A stretch of 64,000 nucleotides of DNA from Alopecurus myosuroides (lineage: Eukaryota; Streptophyta; Magnoliopsida; Poales; Poaceae). The stretch lies in contig CM054058.1 in NCBI GenBank assembly GCA_028641055.1, positions 237,439,551-237,503,550 on the forward strand, read 5' to 3'. The first letter of the stretch is position 1, and each line of letters begins with the position of its first letter. The translations under genes were made by a program, and so were the position numbers. Of this stretch, positions 45,201-56,000 are shown piece by piece. A model generated the notes under the pieces. It worked only from the letters and a program-made list of their open reading frames with translations. It ran no database searches and was not told the origin of the DNA.

Positions 45201-46721
45201 GACGCGAATTGATCTTTGTTGATGGCCACAAGACTAAAACGGGAGTTAAAAAATAGAAGGGAAAAAGGAACTTCATTTCGAATAGAGTACAAGACTCACT
45301 CGTCTTCATCATCTTTGTTGAGGTTTTCCAGGTTCCAAGCAGCGGAGATCTTCGGTTGCTGGATAAAGGGAGGAAGTACGTTGAGGGGAGTCGCCTGAAT
45401 AGGCCTAGTCTCCTCGACTACATCATCACTCACGGATTTATCCTTGGAAATCACCTCTTGTTCCTCCGCGCGATGACACTTGCGGTGACAAAGCGGAAGA
45501 TCTTCTTCATCTTCTTCCTCTTCCACAAATTCCTCACTTGACTCTGCGTTCACGACGCTAGTGTCGGGAGGAGCCTCAAAGTTTCTCGCGAGGAGGTCCA
45601 AGGTGCCATCATATGCAGAAAGTGGCGGGTAATACGTCGCCACATCCTTGTTCTACAAAGGAAGAAAAAAGAGAAGGGAGTTCAATAGACAAAATACACG
45701 AACAAAAGCGAATATTAAAAAGAGAAAAGAAGAAGAAGCTTACCTTAGTCGGGTGATGCTCAACATCGAAAGGAGTGAAGGGACATTGCGAGTGGCTTTC
45801 CCCTTTCTTCAGGCTGGTGATGGCAGCGATCTTCTTCTCGAACTCCGCGTTCGACAAAATATCGTCACACGTCCTGCTTGGGTCATTGACGCCCGAGAAA
45901 TCCCACATAGGGGTGGGCCTTTCCTAGAGCGGCTGGACCCTCCGGTGTAGGAACACACCCGCCAGGTGCATCCCGTTCAGCAGAGGCCCCTGATCCTTCC
46001 GCCGGAGTCGTCCAAAATGCGCGAGTAGGAGGGACATTGTCTTGGATTCTTCGGATGACAGCGTGTGCGACCAAGATTTCCTCCGCTTCAAGATCGCGAA
46101 TGGGTGGAACTCTGGAACGCCGCCAGCATCATTGTCTTCAACGTAGAATCATCTCCGCTGTCACCCTTGCACCGACTCAACAAAATTCATTTCCAGATAT
46201 GGAAATTCTTTCGTCGAGTGGATCCTGAATCCACCGGTCCTCAGCGGCTCCCCGACCTACTCGCCCGGTAGAGGCTTCTCCCGGAAGATTCGCACCTGGA
46301 AGATCGCCTTCTAGAGCCCCCAATGCGGGAGAATGCCAAGGAAGCTTTTGCATAGCACGATAAAACACAAGATGTGATGTATCACGTTGGGGGGAAGTTC
46401 GTGCAGCTGTATGCCATAGAAATACAGCATCCCGACGAGAAAAGGGTGGAGAGGGAATGACAAACCTTGGGTGATGTGCTCCGAGAATGCCACGCGCTCG
46501 TTGGCGCGCGGATCGGGCACCTCTTCTCCCCTCTCCGGCATGCGGACGCGCCGGGAATCCTCAGAGGGGAGCAGCCCCTCCCTCTGCATCTACGCAACGC
46601 TCTTCTTCGTCGCATTGGATGAGCGCCACTCGTCCGTCTTCTTTGCTGGGGCCGCTGTGGAGGCGCTGGCCGCCTCCTTGCCGGAAGCTGCAGCTGCGCC
46701 GCGTTTTTTGCCTCCTGTCAT
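42244..46721 (-). pseudogene. Main antisense multi-exon gene of Gypsy-3 (Transposase_28 domain), interrupted by an LTR
   Basis: Minus strand, ATG at 46721 (MTGGKKRGAAAASGKEAASA). Predicted exons are 46721-45744 (domain text FLVGMLYFYGIQLHELPPNV, FIVLCKSFLGILPH; several stops), 45652-45300 (acidic: EEFVEEEEDEEDLP), 45233-45000 (basic, Pro-rich: RAPRPTRRPPSPAK), the LTR insertion, 43215-43101 (EAECVSLREERDQSLRDA), 43019-42795 (coiled coil: IKDLEKELESTRNELESTRK) and 42719-42244 (VPPTLEGLLRVFLGEGDPLQ; frame changes; C-terminal ASGAISGKSVVP). All introns are GT-AG. Domain order and exon count parallel the Gypsy-2 gene. A TATA-like motif lies about 100 bp upstream. The leader contains one ATG directly followed by TGA. 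Confidence 0.75.
43422..44999 (-). repeat. 1.58-kb LTR inserted in the Gypsy-3 antisense gene, with a primer-site remnant
   Basis: On the minus strand it runs from TGATAAGTCTCCAACGTATC (44999) to ...AAAGAGCATCA (43422). AGAATTTCTGGCACCGTTGCC, a Gypsy-type primer site, follows down to about 43395, so some interior is still attached. The right flank is gtcga, and gtcga also occurs at 43274-43278, so the left end may be at 43279 (uncertain). Its middle part matches 8993-9311. The start resembles Sabrina/WHAM-type LTRs from memory. ORFs inside are not genes. Confidence 0.8.
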
Positions 46722-46821
46722 TGGAGCTCGTTCTCTCTCACATAGGAAGGTGAGGGCGCTAAGGGAGGAATAAGATGGAAGAATGGCCGGAGAAAACGAC
46801 CTCTTCCCTAAGAGCCACTAC

Positions 46822-46829
46822 TTATAGTG
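46822..46829 (-). promoter_or_regulatory. TATA-like motif of the Gypsy-3 antisense gene
   Basis: Minus-strand CACTATAAGTAG sits about 100 bp upstream of the ATG at 46721. It occupies the position equivalent to the TATA box at 20301 in Gypsy-2. Confidence 0.5.
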
Positions 46830-46839
46830 ACGCCGGGTC

Positions 46840-47853
46840 GCTGCACGCCGTTGATCCATGCACGTGGCATGCATCCTCGCCGCCACGTGCGAAACGGAAA
46901 CGAGGAGGCGGAGAGCGGTTACCCCGCACAATATTTTACGAAAGATCATGCACAATTACTGCGCATCCAGCGGATAAACCGGGACACGGACGCTCATTTC
47001 TGGTCAAAAAGCTGACAGAGTGGGCCCTACGCGCCCTGCCCCATGGCGTCATGTCCCATCGGGAGCAGGCGAGTGCGCAGTGACGTCATTTCGCGCATCA
47101 CCACGTGAAAACTCTTTCACATGAAGACTCACGAAACACGAAGCTTCCTTCGTATGGACGTAGAAATAAAATTCACCCCACTCGAGGATTACAGGGAGAA
47201 AACATTGGCACTCGCCATTTGACCGAGAACAAAAGAGAGTCGCTCGCCGCTATTCGGGAACAGAGGACAGCACTTGCTACGCATCCAAAGCAAAATCGCG
47301 AGTATGCGGCTCCCGCAACTCCACACCACGATGTACTAACACATCATGTTACCCTGGATCGTTCGGTCGACTAGGCACATCCGGATGTCGTATTTTCCGA
47401 ATACGAAGGTAAGACCCAAGGATCTCTCCTGTGGGCCTAGAATCGCACTCGAGCTGCGTCCTCTAGTAATTTTTTGTGTCAACAACACGAAGAAAAATCC
47501 TAGTGGACGCGTCGGGTACCCCTTTAAGGTTAAGTTAGACTCGATAAGACCTCCACGGCCCAGTCACAATGATCACCTCGCCGAGTTCGAGTCGAAGGTC
47601 TCGAATTCGCGTAGGCCAGAACTGTTTTTGCCCGAGAAGCAATTAATTGGCCCTGATCTTTCGGGAGAGCCAAGCGATGAGCCATACCCTTCTGCGAAAA
47701 AAATCCAAACACAAAGCGCACTTACTGCTCGATACTCGAGTACATCTCACACAGGGTACACACCCTTCAGGTCAAATATCCAAATGACTCAGTCGTGAGA
47801 TTCAGAAATGGGGCTTTGAGTGCTTACTCGACTATTCTCAGTCGAACAAACAC
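46840..47853. other. Gypsy-3 region between antisense gene and 3' LTR
   Basis: About 1 kb, rich in actcg/tcgag words, with no ORF that has a recognisable domain. It should hold upstream regulatory DNA of the antisense gene. I see no other feature in it. Confidence 0.5.
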
Positions 47854-47864
47854 TCGGGGGCTAC
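47854..47864 (+). other. Polypurine tract of Gypsy-3
   Basis: tcgggggctac abuts the 3' LTR, as expected for the plus-strand primer. Confidence 0.65.
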
Positions 47865-48296
47865 TAACGAGGGGATGACTCCTTGACCTATCGAGTGGGC
47901 CTACCTGGTCTAAGGCTCAACACTGGATCCCAGCGAAAGGACTATGCCGTGGCTCTAGGGCTAGGGTTTGTAACCCCTTCGGGTACGGCTTGAGACCCGG
48001 CCATCTATTTAAATGCTGGGAGAGCAACCCGAGGGGGACATCCAATCTTAGTTTTTCACCACCATAGGCATAGCTTGAGATCCAATCTCTCGGAAAGCAC
48101 ATCCACCATTGTAACCAATCCTCGTAATACAAAGACAGACAAGCAGGAGTAAGGTTTTTACCTCTACGAGGGCCCCGGACCTGGGTAAATCATGCCCCCC
48201 CCCCGTTAGCCGATGTTATCACCAGTGCCTACTTCGTTCTCCTACTCGAAAACCTATCAGATCATCCGAGGGATTTCTCGATATGCATAATCGACA
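47865..48296 (+). repeat. 3' LTR of Gypsy-3
   Basis: Starts TAACGAGGGGATGACTCC (TG changed to TA) and ends ATGCATAATCGACA. It pairs with 10694-11186 with many substitutions and a deletion of about 65 bp. A tatttaaa motif lies near 48004. A run of C residues near 48188 differs in length from the left copy. Confidence 0.9.
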
Positions 48297-49356
48297 AAAC
48301 TCATTTCAAGAAGAAACCTTTCAACAAGAAGTCTCCCACCAAGTTTGTGATAGTGACTCAAGAAGAGTATGATTCCGAAAGTGATGAAGAAGAAGAATCC
48401 ACAAGTGAAGTGGCCGCTCTTGCAATTGCATCAACTTCATCTTCCGCATCTCTCTTCGAATCTCCAAGTGAGAATCTTCCTCAACCCAACGCCAAGTGCT
48501 TTATGGCTAAGGCCTCAGAGGTAGCATCTTCTATCGTCTCTAAGACTACAAATGAAATGAATAACATTGCTAGTCATAGTGTAGAAGATGAAATTGGCTC
48601 TTTGGAACATTTTATGTTTAACATCGAAGGTGATACCAAGAGGTACTTTCATCTCCTCATGAGCCAATTGGAAGAGGCCCATGGAGCTCTTGAGAAAAAA
48701 AAGGTGAGATTGTAAGGAGAGATTTAGATGAAAAGGAATATCTCTCTATGACTCTTGATGAAGAACATGAGGGTCTGAGTTTCTCTTGATTGGAACTTGA
48801 AATTATTGAAGAGCCACATAATGAAATTGTTGCTAATATCACTAAAGAGCGTGACCTTGCAATTGCTAAATATAAGAAAGCTAAAAACGATAAGGTTGAG
48901 TTTGGGTTTGGTCATGATAAACTAACCGAGGAGTTTGAGAAGCTTACCAAGGCCCACAAAGCCTTGGAGAGTGAACACTCTACCCTCAAAGAGTCACATG
49001 AACAACTTCATACTCAACTCAATCAATTCAATGTGACTAGTACCTCTACTTCTTCTTGTGATCATGCAAATATTATTGACGATAATGCTAGGTTGAAGGA
49101 AAAGCTAGTAAGGCTCAAGGGCAAGAGCCCGTGTGTTGAGAAGGTGGTGGATTCTAAGCCACAAGTTGCTCCCAAGCCACAAGTGATTGCTCCTAAACCA
49201 CAAGTGGGAAAGCAAGGTCTTGGCTATGTTGTCAAGAAGAAGAACAACAAGAAGAAGAAGAACATGGCCAAGCCCGCACAAGCTAGGAAGAATGTTGCTT
49301 CGAGTGGTATTGTCATTAGGGACGACACTACTCGTAGCAACCCCGACGGGAACTAA
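48297..49356 (+). pseudogene. Copia-1 gag C-terminal part (coiled coil, basic tail)
   Basis: Resumes the Copia-1 gag after Gypsy-3: FKKKPFNKKSPTKFVIVTQE (about 48304-48363), then an acidic segment (EEYDSESDEEEESTSEVAAL). The frame is lost near the A-run at 48696-48704. A long coiled coil follows in another frame (48790 onward: LTEEFEKLTKAHKALESEHS) and then a lysine-rich, PKPQV-repeat tail. It ends with a stop near 49354. The coiled-coil extension is characteristic of SIRE-like gags. Confidence 0.8.
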
Positions 49357-49510
49357 CAATCCACACCATTTCTTATATGTTGATTAATTGTGAAAGCTAA
49401 ATATATTGGTCCAATTGAAGGTTTCATTGACTATACTATTTGGGTTCCAAAGACCCTTGTTGCTAACATGAAGGGACCCTCCTCGGGTCCTAACTCTAGT
49501 CAATGATCTC

Positions 49511-50164
49511 TTGCGGGACTATGCTTCTGGTGGGTCTAAATGGATAACTGATAGTGGATGCACTAGTCATATGACCGGAAGCAAAGAACTTGTGACGGAG
49601 TTGCGCCCAAATACAAATGATGAAACCGTCACTTATGGAGATAAGTCCAAGTCTAAGGTAATGGGTTTCGGCAAGGTTGTGATTGCTCCCAATATCACTA
49701 TCGTTGATGTCATGCTTGTCGAATCCCTTGGTTTCAATTTACTTTCAGTTTGTTCTCTTGGGAAGATGGGTTTCTCCGTCTTCTTTGATAATGATATTGT
49801 GGTCCTTTTGAGGAGCAAGACTCTTGATGTCGCATACGTGGGACATGTCTAAAATGAGTTCTTTGCAGTGGACTTTCTGAGGTCCACCAACTCTCAATCG
49901 ATGTGTCTTTTCGGAGAAGCGGATGTGGGGTGGTTGTGGCATCGCCGCTTATCCCATGTCAACATGAGAACTTTGCAAAGTATTCAAAAAGGTGACCTAA
50001 TCCTCAGGCTAAAAGAAAATGTTTCCTTTTCCAAAGATCACGTTTGTAGGTCGTGTGTTGAAGGAAAGATGCATGATGCCTCCCATAAGGCCAAGAGCAT
50101 TATCTCATCAAAGAGGATCTTGGAGCTTCTCCATGTTGATCTCTGGTGCCGTTCCAGAGGCAAG
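49511..50164 (+). pseudogene. Copia-1 protease and GAG pre-integrase segment, cut by the Athila-like element
   Basis: Protease with the DSG active site (WITDSGCTSHMTG) and following MLVESLGFNLLSVCSLGKMG, to a stop at 49850. Then WLWHRRLSHVNMRTLQSIQK and the zinc motif CRSCVEGKMHD (pre-integrase). The integrase start ELLHVDLW is reached at 50140 and the frame is cut at 50164. The rest of pol should lie right of the Athila-like element, outside the window. Confidence 0.85.
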
Positions 50165-51552
50165 TGATACATCCAAAACGTATCTCCTTTTTCGAACACT
50201 TTTCTTATTGTTTTCCTCTAAACTTGTGAGTTTTGGATACCACTAACACATACTAACGCTGTTTTTAGCTGAATTGCCTTGGTGTCTCGTTTTTGTGCAG
50301 AACAATCAACTTTCGGGAAATTTCCCAGAAAAGACCCCATTGAGCTTATATCAATAGAAGACCATGTGAGCCAGAAGGAAACCTGGAGGGGGCCAGGAGG
50401 GGCCCAGACCACCCCTGTGCACCCCCTAGGCCGCTCCGCCATGTGGTGTGGTTGCCACCTCAACCCCTCTGGCTCCCCTTTCGACTACATATGACCCATA
50501 AACCTAAGACGCGAGGGGGTTCGTCATATTCCACAGAAACACAACAGAGCGCCGCCGCCACCTCGAAACTCAATTCGGGGATCATAAGTTCCTATTTTGG
50601 CGCCCTGCCGGGACGGGGATTTGGAGGAGATCATCGCCATCGACACCGCCACCTCTTCTTCATCAACCATGCATGATTCCCCCGTCCATGTGTGAGTAAA
50701 CACCATTGTAGGCTGAGAGGGATGGAAGGGATTGGATGAGATCGATCATGTAATAATGCCATATTGTTAGGGCATAGTGCCTACTATCTATTGGTAGTGT
50801 TTTCTACCATTGTTATAACTTGTTACGCTTAATGCTTGTCAATAGGGCCCGAGTGCCATGATCTCAGATCTGAACATGTTATTGTTTCATGAGTATAATT
50901 ATGTTTCTTGATCATATCTGCAATTTGTTTACACATGTTATTGTTTGGAACCCGAGGCCCCAAAGTGACAGAAATTGGGACAACCGGAGGGGATGGTTGT
51001 GATGTGAGGATCACGTGTGTTCACACAGTGTTAATGATTTGCTCTCGTGCTTTATTAAAAGGAGCATGTTAATTACCAGTAGTTTCCCTAGAGGCCCCGC
51101 TGCCACGGGCTGGTAGGACAAAAGATGTTGTGCAAGTTTCTCATTGCGAGCATGTATGACTATATTGGAACACATGCCTATGGTTTGCCTAAAAGTTGGA
51201 TGCTTTATTATTATTATCTACAATGCTCATGTTTAGATTATTACATGCCGTATGTTATCCATGCAACGCCCATTCATCCATTCCCTCCTACGGTACATTT
51301 CATTCTGCTGTTTTCCGCGATTACTACTGTTGTTACTATTTTATTCATGTTGTTATTCTACTACTACTGCTGCTATAAAACTGTTACCACTGATAAATTG
51401 TTGCGAGCAAGTCTACTTTCAGGTGCGGCTAAATTGACAACTCAGTTGTTAAGGCTAATAAATATTCTTTGGCTCCCCTTGTGTCGAATCAATAAATTTG
51501 GGTTTTACTTCCCTCGAAGACTGTTGTGATCCCCTATAATTGTGGGTCATCA
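50165..51552 (+). repeat. 5' LTR of the Athila-like element (1388 bp)
   Basis: Starts TGATACATCCAAAACGTATC and ends TTGTGGGTCATCA directly before the primer site. Contains GC-rich leader text (50380-50480) and a T/A-rich 3' half. ORFs inside (51125-51529 and others) are LTR sequence. Confidence 0.85.
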
Positions 51553-51580
51553 AGACTATTTTCGGGCGCCATTGTCGGGG
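51553..51580 (+). other. Primer binding site of the Athila-like element
   Basis: agactattttcgggcgccat followed by tgtcgggg lies directly after the LTR. It is a GGCGCC-type primer site shared by many Gypsy elements. Confidence 0.7.
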
Positions 51581-51640
51581 AGCATAGCTTTATTTATTTG
51601 CTCACTTGAACGTGATATTGTTTTCTGCAAGCCTTTCATC

Positions 51641-53012
51641 ATGGGAAAGACTCGTGATGGAAAATTTCCTATATTACCATCCACTACAAGGAGAGGTACA
51701 ACTCTGAACACCTCTGTTGCTCTTGATTCACCGTCTGTTATGAGTAAGCTGCTTACACCACCACATGCTACACGTACTGTTACTTCTGCTTGAGTCTGGA
51801 AATTCTTCTGATACTTTTGATGATGCTTCTACTGTGCTTGATGATACTGGTTCTCTAGGTCCTTTCCTATATGCTACAATTGCTAAATCCAAACAAATTG
51901 AAAGTGTTGAAATGTTTGTTGAAAATATTGGTACACCAGTTAATTCACCTGAGCCTATTGATGATCTTTATGAAACTTATATTGAACTTACTGATGACTT
52001 TATTAAAGAAGGTCAAGCTACTACTGGTGCAAGTGCTCTTAAGAGTCTTCTTGCAAGACATGCTGTGAAATATAAATCTTCTCTTGATGCTAAATTTGCT
52101 GCATCTCCCATAGACATTAGAGACAAGGATTATGATTTCTCTTTAGATTTATCTTACATATCTATTGCTGAGAAGGAACCTTTTTGTGGAACTGAAAGTA
52201 AAAGTGCTATGGAACACATGAATGAGCTTTCATCTTTGAGTAGTTTATTTTCTGATGATACCAAGCTACGTACTTATTTTGTTACCAAGATCTTACTTTT
52301 CTCATTGAAAGATGAAGCTAAAATTTGGTTTAACAATCTTTCACCTAGATCTATTACTTGTCCTATGGATTTGGTTAATGCTTTCTTTCAAAAATATTTT
52401 CCTGCTAGTGCCCAACATCCTGATGTGCAGGACATCTTTAACTTCGAGCAAATTGAAGGAGAAAAATTGCCTGAATCTTGGACAAGGTTTTGTTCTTTAA
52501 TAAGAGCTAGCCATGGATATCCATTACCTAAAAATGAGCTCCTATATATATTTTATAATGGACTAACTGTTGAATCTAGGACATACCCGGATAGTTGTGC
52601 TGGTTGTGTTTTCAGGAAATGAACCCCAGAAGAAGCTGAGGAATTAATGTCTAAAATACCAAAAATAATGATGATTGGAGTATACCTGAGCCTACACCTA
52701 CATCAGAGCCAACACCAATACCAACACCCAAGAAGAGAGGGATGATTGAATTAAATGATGAAGTGATGAGGGAAGCCAAGAAATCTCTTAAAGAGAGGGG
52801 TATTAGATCTGAAGATGTGAAGAATTTACCTCCTATAGAAGAATTATGTAAGCCTATTCCTCATCCATCAACTGTTGAGGTACACTCTCTCCAACACTTT
52901 GATAATAGAGATATTCCCTACTCTAAATGTGGTGACCCAGCACACCACTGCATGTGTAGTGCACAAGTCGATGACATAATACTCACAGAAGGACTTATCT
53001 GCGCATATTACA
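51641..53012 (+). pseudogene. Athila-like gag, N-terminal part, interrupted
   Basis: ATG at 51641 (MGKTRDGKFPILPSTTRRGT). A frame change near 51780 leads into 51790-52622, where the retrotransposon gag core is clear (LFSLKDEAKIWFNNLSPRSI, LVNAFFQKYFPASAQHPDVQ, PESWTRFCSLIRASHGYPLP). A stop at 52620 is followed by a gag segment 52742-53012 (MREAKKSLKERGIRSEDVKN). The insertion at 53013 cuts it; the text resumes at 58924 (KPPDQCLDEFDNYVVKQDKF). Confidence 0.82.
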
Positions 53013-56000
53013 TGCCTCAGAGTAGTACAACAGAAACATAGCGGGACCAGGAAAAACTATAGGATACAAAATTCATTACAAAATCTCGAGAATCTCTTTG
53101 AAGAATCAAAGAAGATCTCATACAAATGAAACATCGGAAGAAGCAATTCGAAGCTCCAAGCTGGAGAAGAACTCAAGCTCATAACTAAATCTACTACGGC
53201 TGATGTCAGCCCGAATCTATGGCTTGCCAACAACTAAGTCCATGAATAGTATTCACCTACACCTTGATAGCTTCTTCTCCACCAGCATTGTTGATGATGG
53301 TGCTTTCCTGGCTAAGTAAGAGATAACTCCACCTAGCTTCATGAGGTAGTGATGGCTTCACGATGGCGACTTCTATAAGGCTTCGACTCTAAGCAGGGGG
53401 TCAAACGGGAACGAATGAGTAACGAGCGTTACTCAGCAAGTTCATGATATATAGTGGGTAGTTTGATGCACTAAATACACCTTTAGACTCGAAAGAGTCA
53501 TAAGCTAATGCAAGGCTTTGTAAAAATTTCTTCAAGAGGTAGCTTTTAATTCTGAAAACTACGCCCGCCAGATCTTCACAAGGCTAGAACTTCATGGAGT
53601 TGCCTTTCCTACGGCGTTCGCAACTCCTTCCCGGAACAGGGGGTAACATGCCACATCCTTTTACACTCTGCAGAGGTGCATTACTTTACCCATGGGCGAC
53701 CAAGACCATGTTGCACAACCAGGCTTGAGATCCTGTCCACTCCCACTCAGGTGTGGGGCCCGGTTGCTGGTCCAAGCCAAACCGTGCTTCTCCGCACAAC
53801 ACATGCACACCCATTTCTGCCAGCAGGTTGAACGACTGATTCCACCCCTCACGATGGATATCTACGCGCCCCTGGCAGACACTCATAGACCCCAGAGTCC
53901 ATGGGACGTAAGGGCTCCCACCCATGTGCATGTAGTCTCATAAGACCTACATCATACGTCTCTGGTAGTCCGTTGACATGCGAACGAGAGAAGATCACAA
54001 CTGACTTACTCCCCCCATAGAAGACCCATGGTCAACGCGGTATTTGCAGCGCAAGAATCCTGACGGCAGTTGTTGTTAAATCCTAGGTAATACTTTCCCA
54101 TGCAGATGGAACCTTCCTTTGACCTATTCATCTTACCATGGTCCCATCCGTCCACCAAACAGAACACTACCACTCGGGTAGTCATTCAAGTAGTAATATT
54201 ATTATAAAAATAGGATCATGTATTCTTTTGAGACTAGGTGGTAATAAGATAGAGTTTTTGCAATTAGTTTGTTATGAAGTACTGCAAAGGATATGAGCAA
54301 GTGATGAACTTGCCTGAGATAGAAACAATGACAATAATAATCCATGTCTTCGGGTTCAAGGGTCGCGTAGAAAATCTCGACATCTAAAAGATAGCAAAGT
54401 AGTCCCGGTAAGGACTATAGAAAACACTGGCAAGATGGTACATGCATAGTAATGATATTCATCATGAAATATCCGGGAAAACACCCCATCTTACAAGTGT
54501 AATCCACGTTTGATACGATATCTTAATCACACAGGTTTTAGGTGAAATGTTTCATTACTTGTGGTGATGTTGTTATTACTTCTTTTAGACTTACGTCTGT
54601 TTCACTTTTACTTATCAAACAATTGTTACCATGTTTAGGTAGAAGTGTTATCACATGATTAAACGAGAAAAGAATAACATAGGGAAAATAACTACAGAAA
54701 AGATATTACACATGTTTGATTTTATGTTCAAAAGTGTAGAGTTAATGATAAGGAGTTTAATTGAGAAATGAGGATTTAATACAATTAACTCTATCATCAC
54801 ATAAATTTCTAATGACTCGTGATGATAGGTTTAGTAGGTGTGAAAATATTTAAGGATTAGTAGTAAGGAAGATAATGATGTGGTAGTTATTTCTGGTTAT
54901 AATGGAATATTATAGATTTCCATTATACTTTTAGAAACAAGTTTATAAGTTGAATAAAATGTTTTATGTTTGACATATTTGAATTGGAAATACATTTCTA
55001 TTTAATTGGATATATCATTCAATGCATTCTGAAAATATTTGAATAAATTATTAATTTATTAATTTTAAATGAATTAAATGACTAAGCAAATATTGAACTC
55101 ATGAAAATTTGGTCAAATGACCATGAAAACATCATAGACGAGTTGCATTTTTCATTTGGAGCATTTTGATATATAACTTGTATTTTTCTGATTTTATGAA
55201 TTATTTATTATTTTTCTTAATTTTAAATGATTTAATTTAATTTAGAAAATGTTTAATTTTAAATTTTATCAAACATTTTTGAAAAGTTTATAAATGGATA
55301 GATTTTATTTTTCTAAACATGTACATATTTTACTTATATTTTTATGATAAGTATTTTTAAAGTTATTGATTTATTAATTTTAATCACTTTTCTGTTTATT
55401 TTAAATTGACGGGTGGGTCCCACCTGTCATATTCAGTTTTAATTGCAAAAATAAAAGAAAAATAATATGACATAACGATGACGTCATGGTCGCATCATAC
55501 ACAGAGGGGCTTCCTACTGTGGATTCCCAATCCCGTGATCTAGCTCGAATTGGCCCGATTCACCCCTTCCTAGAGCTACAGGGGATAACACTGAGTGTAG
55601 GGGCGGTGGCGTTTTGACCATATGGTCGCCGGAGGTGAGCCGGCGAGCTTGAACACGGCGAACGATGGCGGTTTTCGGCATTACGACGTTTACGGAAACG
55701 AGGAAGGAAACGGAAGGGTGCCCAAGCACCAGGAGATTGCCCTGAGCTCGATGGAGGTGTCGGGGAGTCCATGTGAGGTCAAAAATCGGCCGGCGGCCGG
55801 ACTCGGAGAAGAGGGCCCAATTTTGCTGCTTCCGGCCATCCCAGCTCCCTGGCTTGCTCGAGGAGGAAGAGTACGACCCGGCGCAACGCCCCGTGGCTTC
55901 GGTTGCTCTCGAGGCGACCGGAATTGACGGCGCATGACAGCGGCCGTGGGTGACTAGGGTTAGGGTTTGGTCCGGGTTCTGGAATACAGAGGGAAAGAGA

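Larger units (their letters stand above)
10694..48296 (+). mobile_element. Gypsy-3: complete but interrupted Tat-lineage Ty3/Gypsy element
   Basis: Bounded by LTRs at 10694-11186 and 47865-48296, with flanks aacct/aaact in Copia-1. Order: LTR, TGGCGCC primer site, gag, protease, RT, two RNase H-like domains, integrase, minus-strand genes, polypurine tract, LTR. Removing Copia-2 (23.2 kb) and the LTR insertion near 43.4-45.0 kb leaves about 12.8 kb, close to Gypsy-2 (13.2 kb). All pol modules carry stops and frameshifts. The two LTRs differ at many sites, and the right one lacks a block of about 65 bp. This marks it as older than Copia-2 and Gypsy-2, as nesting requires. Confidence 0.88.

Noticed and set aside
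51125..51529. 134-aa ORF with hydrophobic runs (possible membrane protein)
   Set aside because: It is inside the Athila-like 5' LTR; hydrophobicity follows from T-rich DNA.
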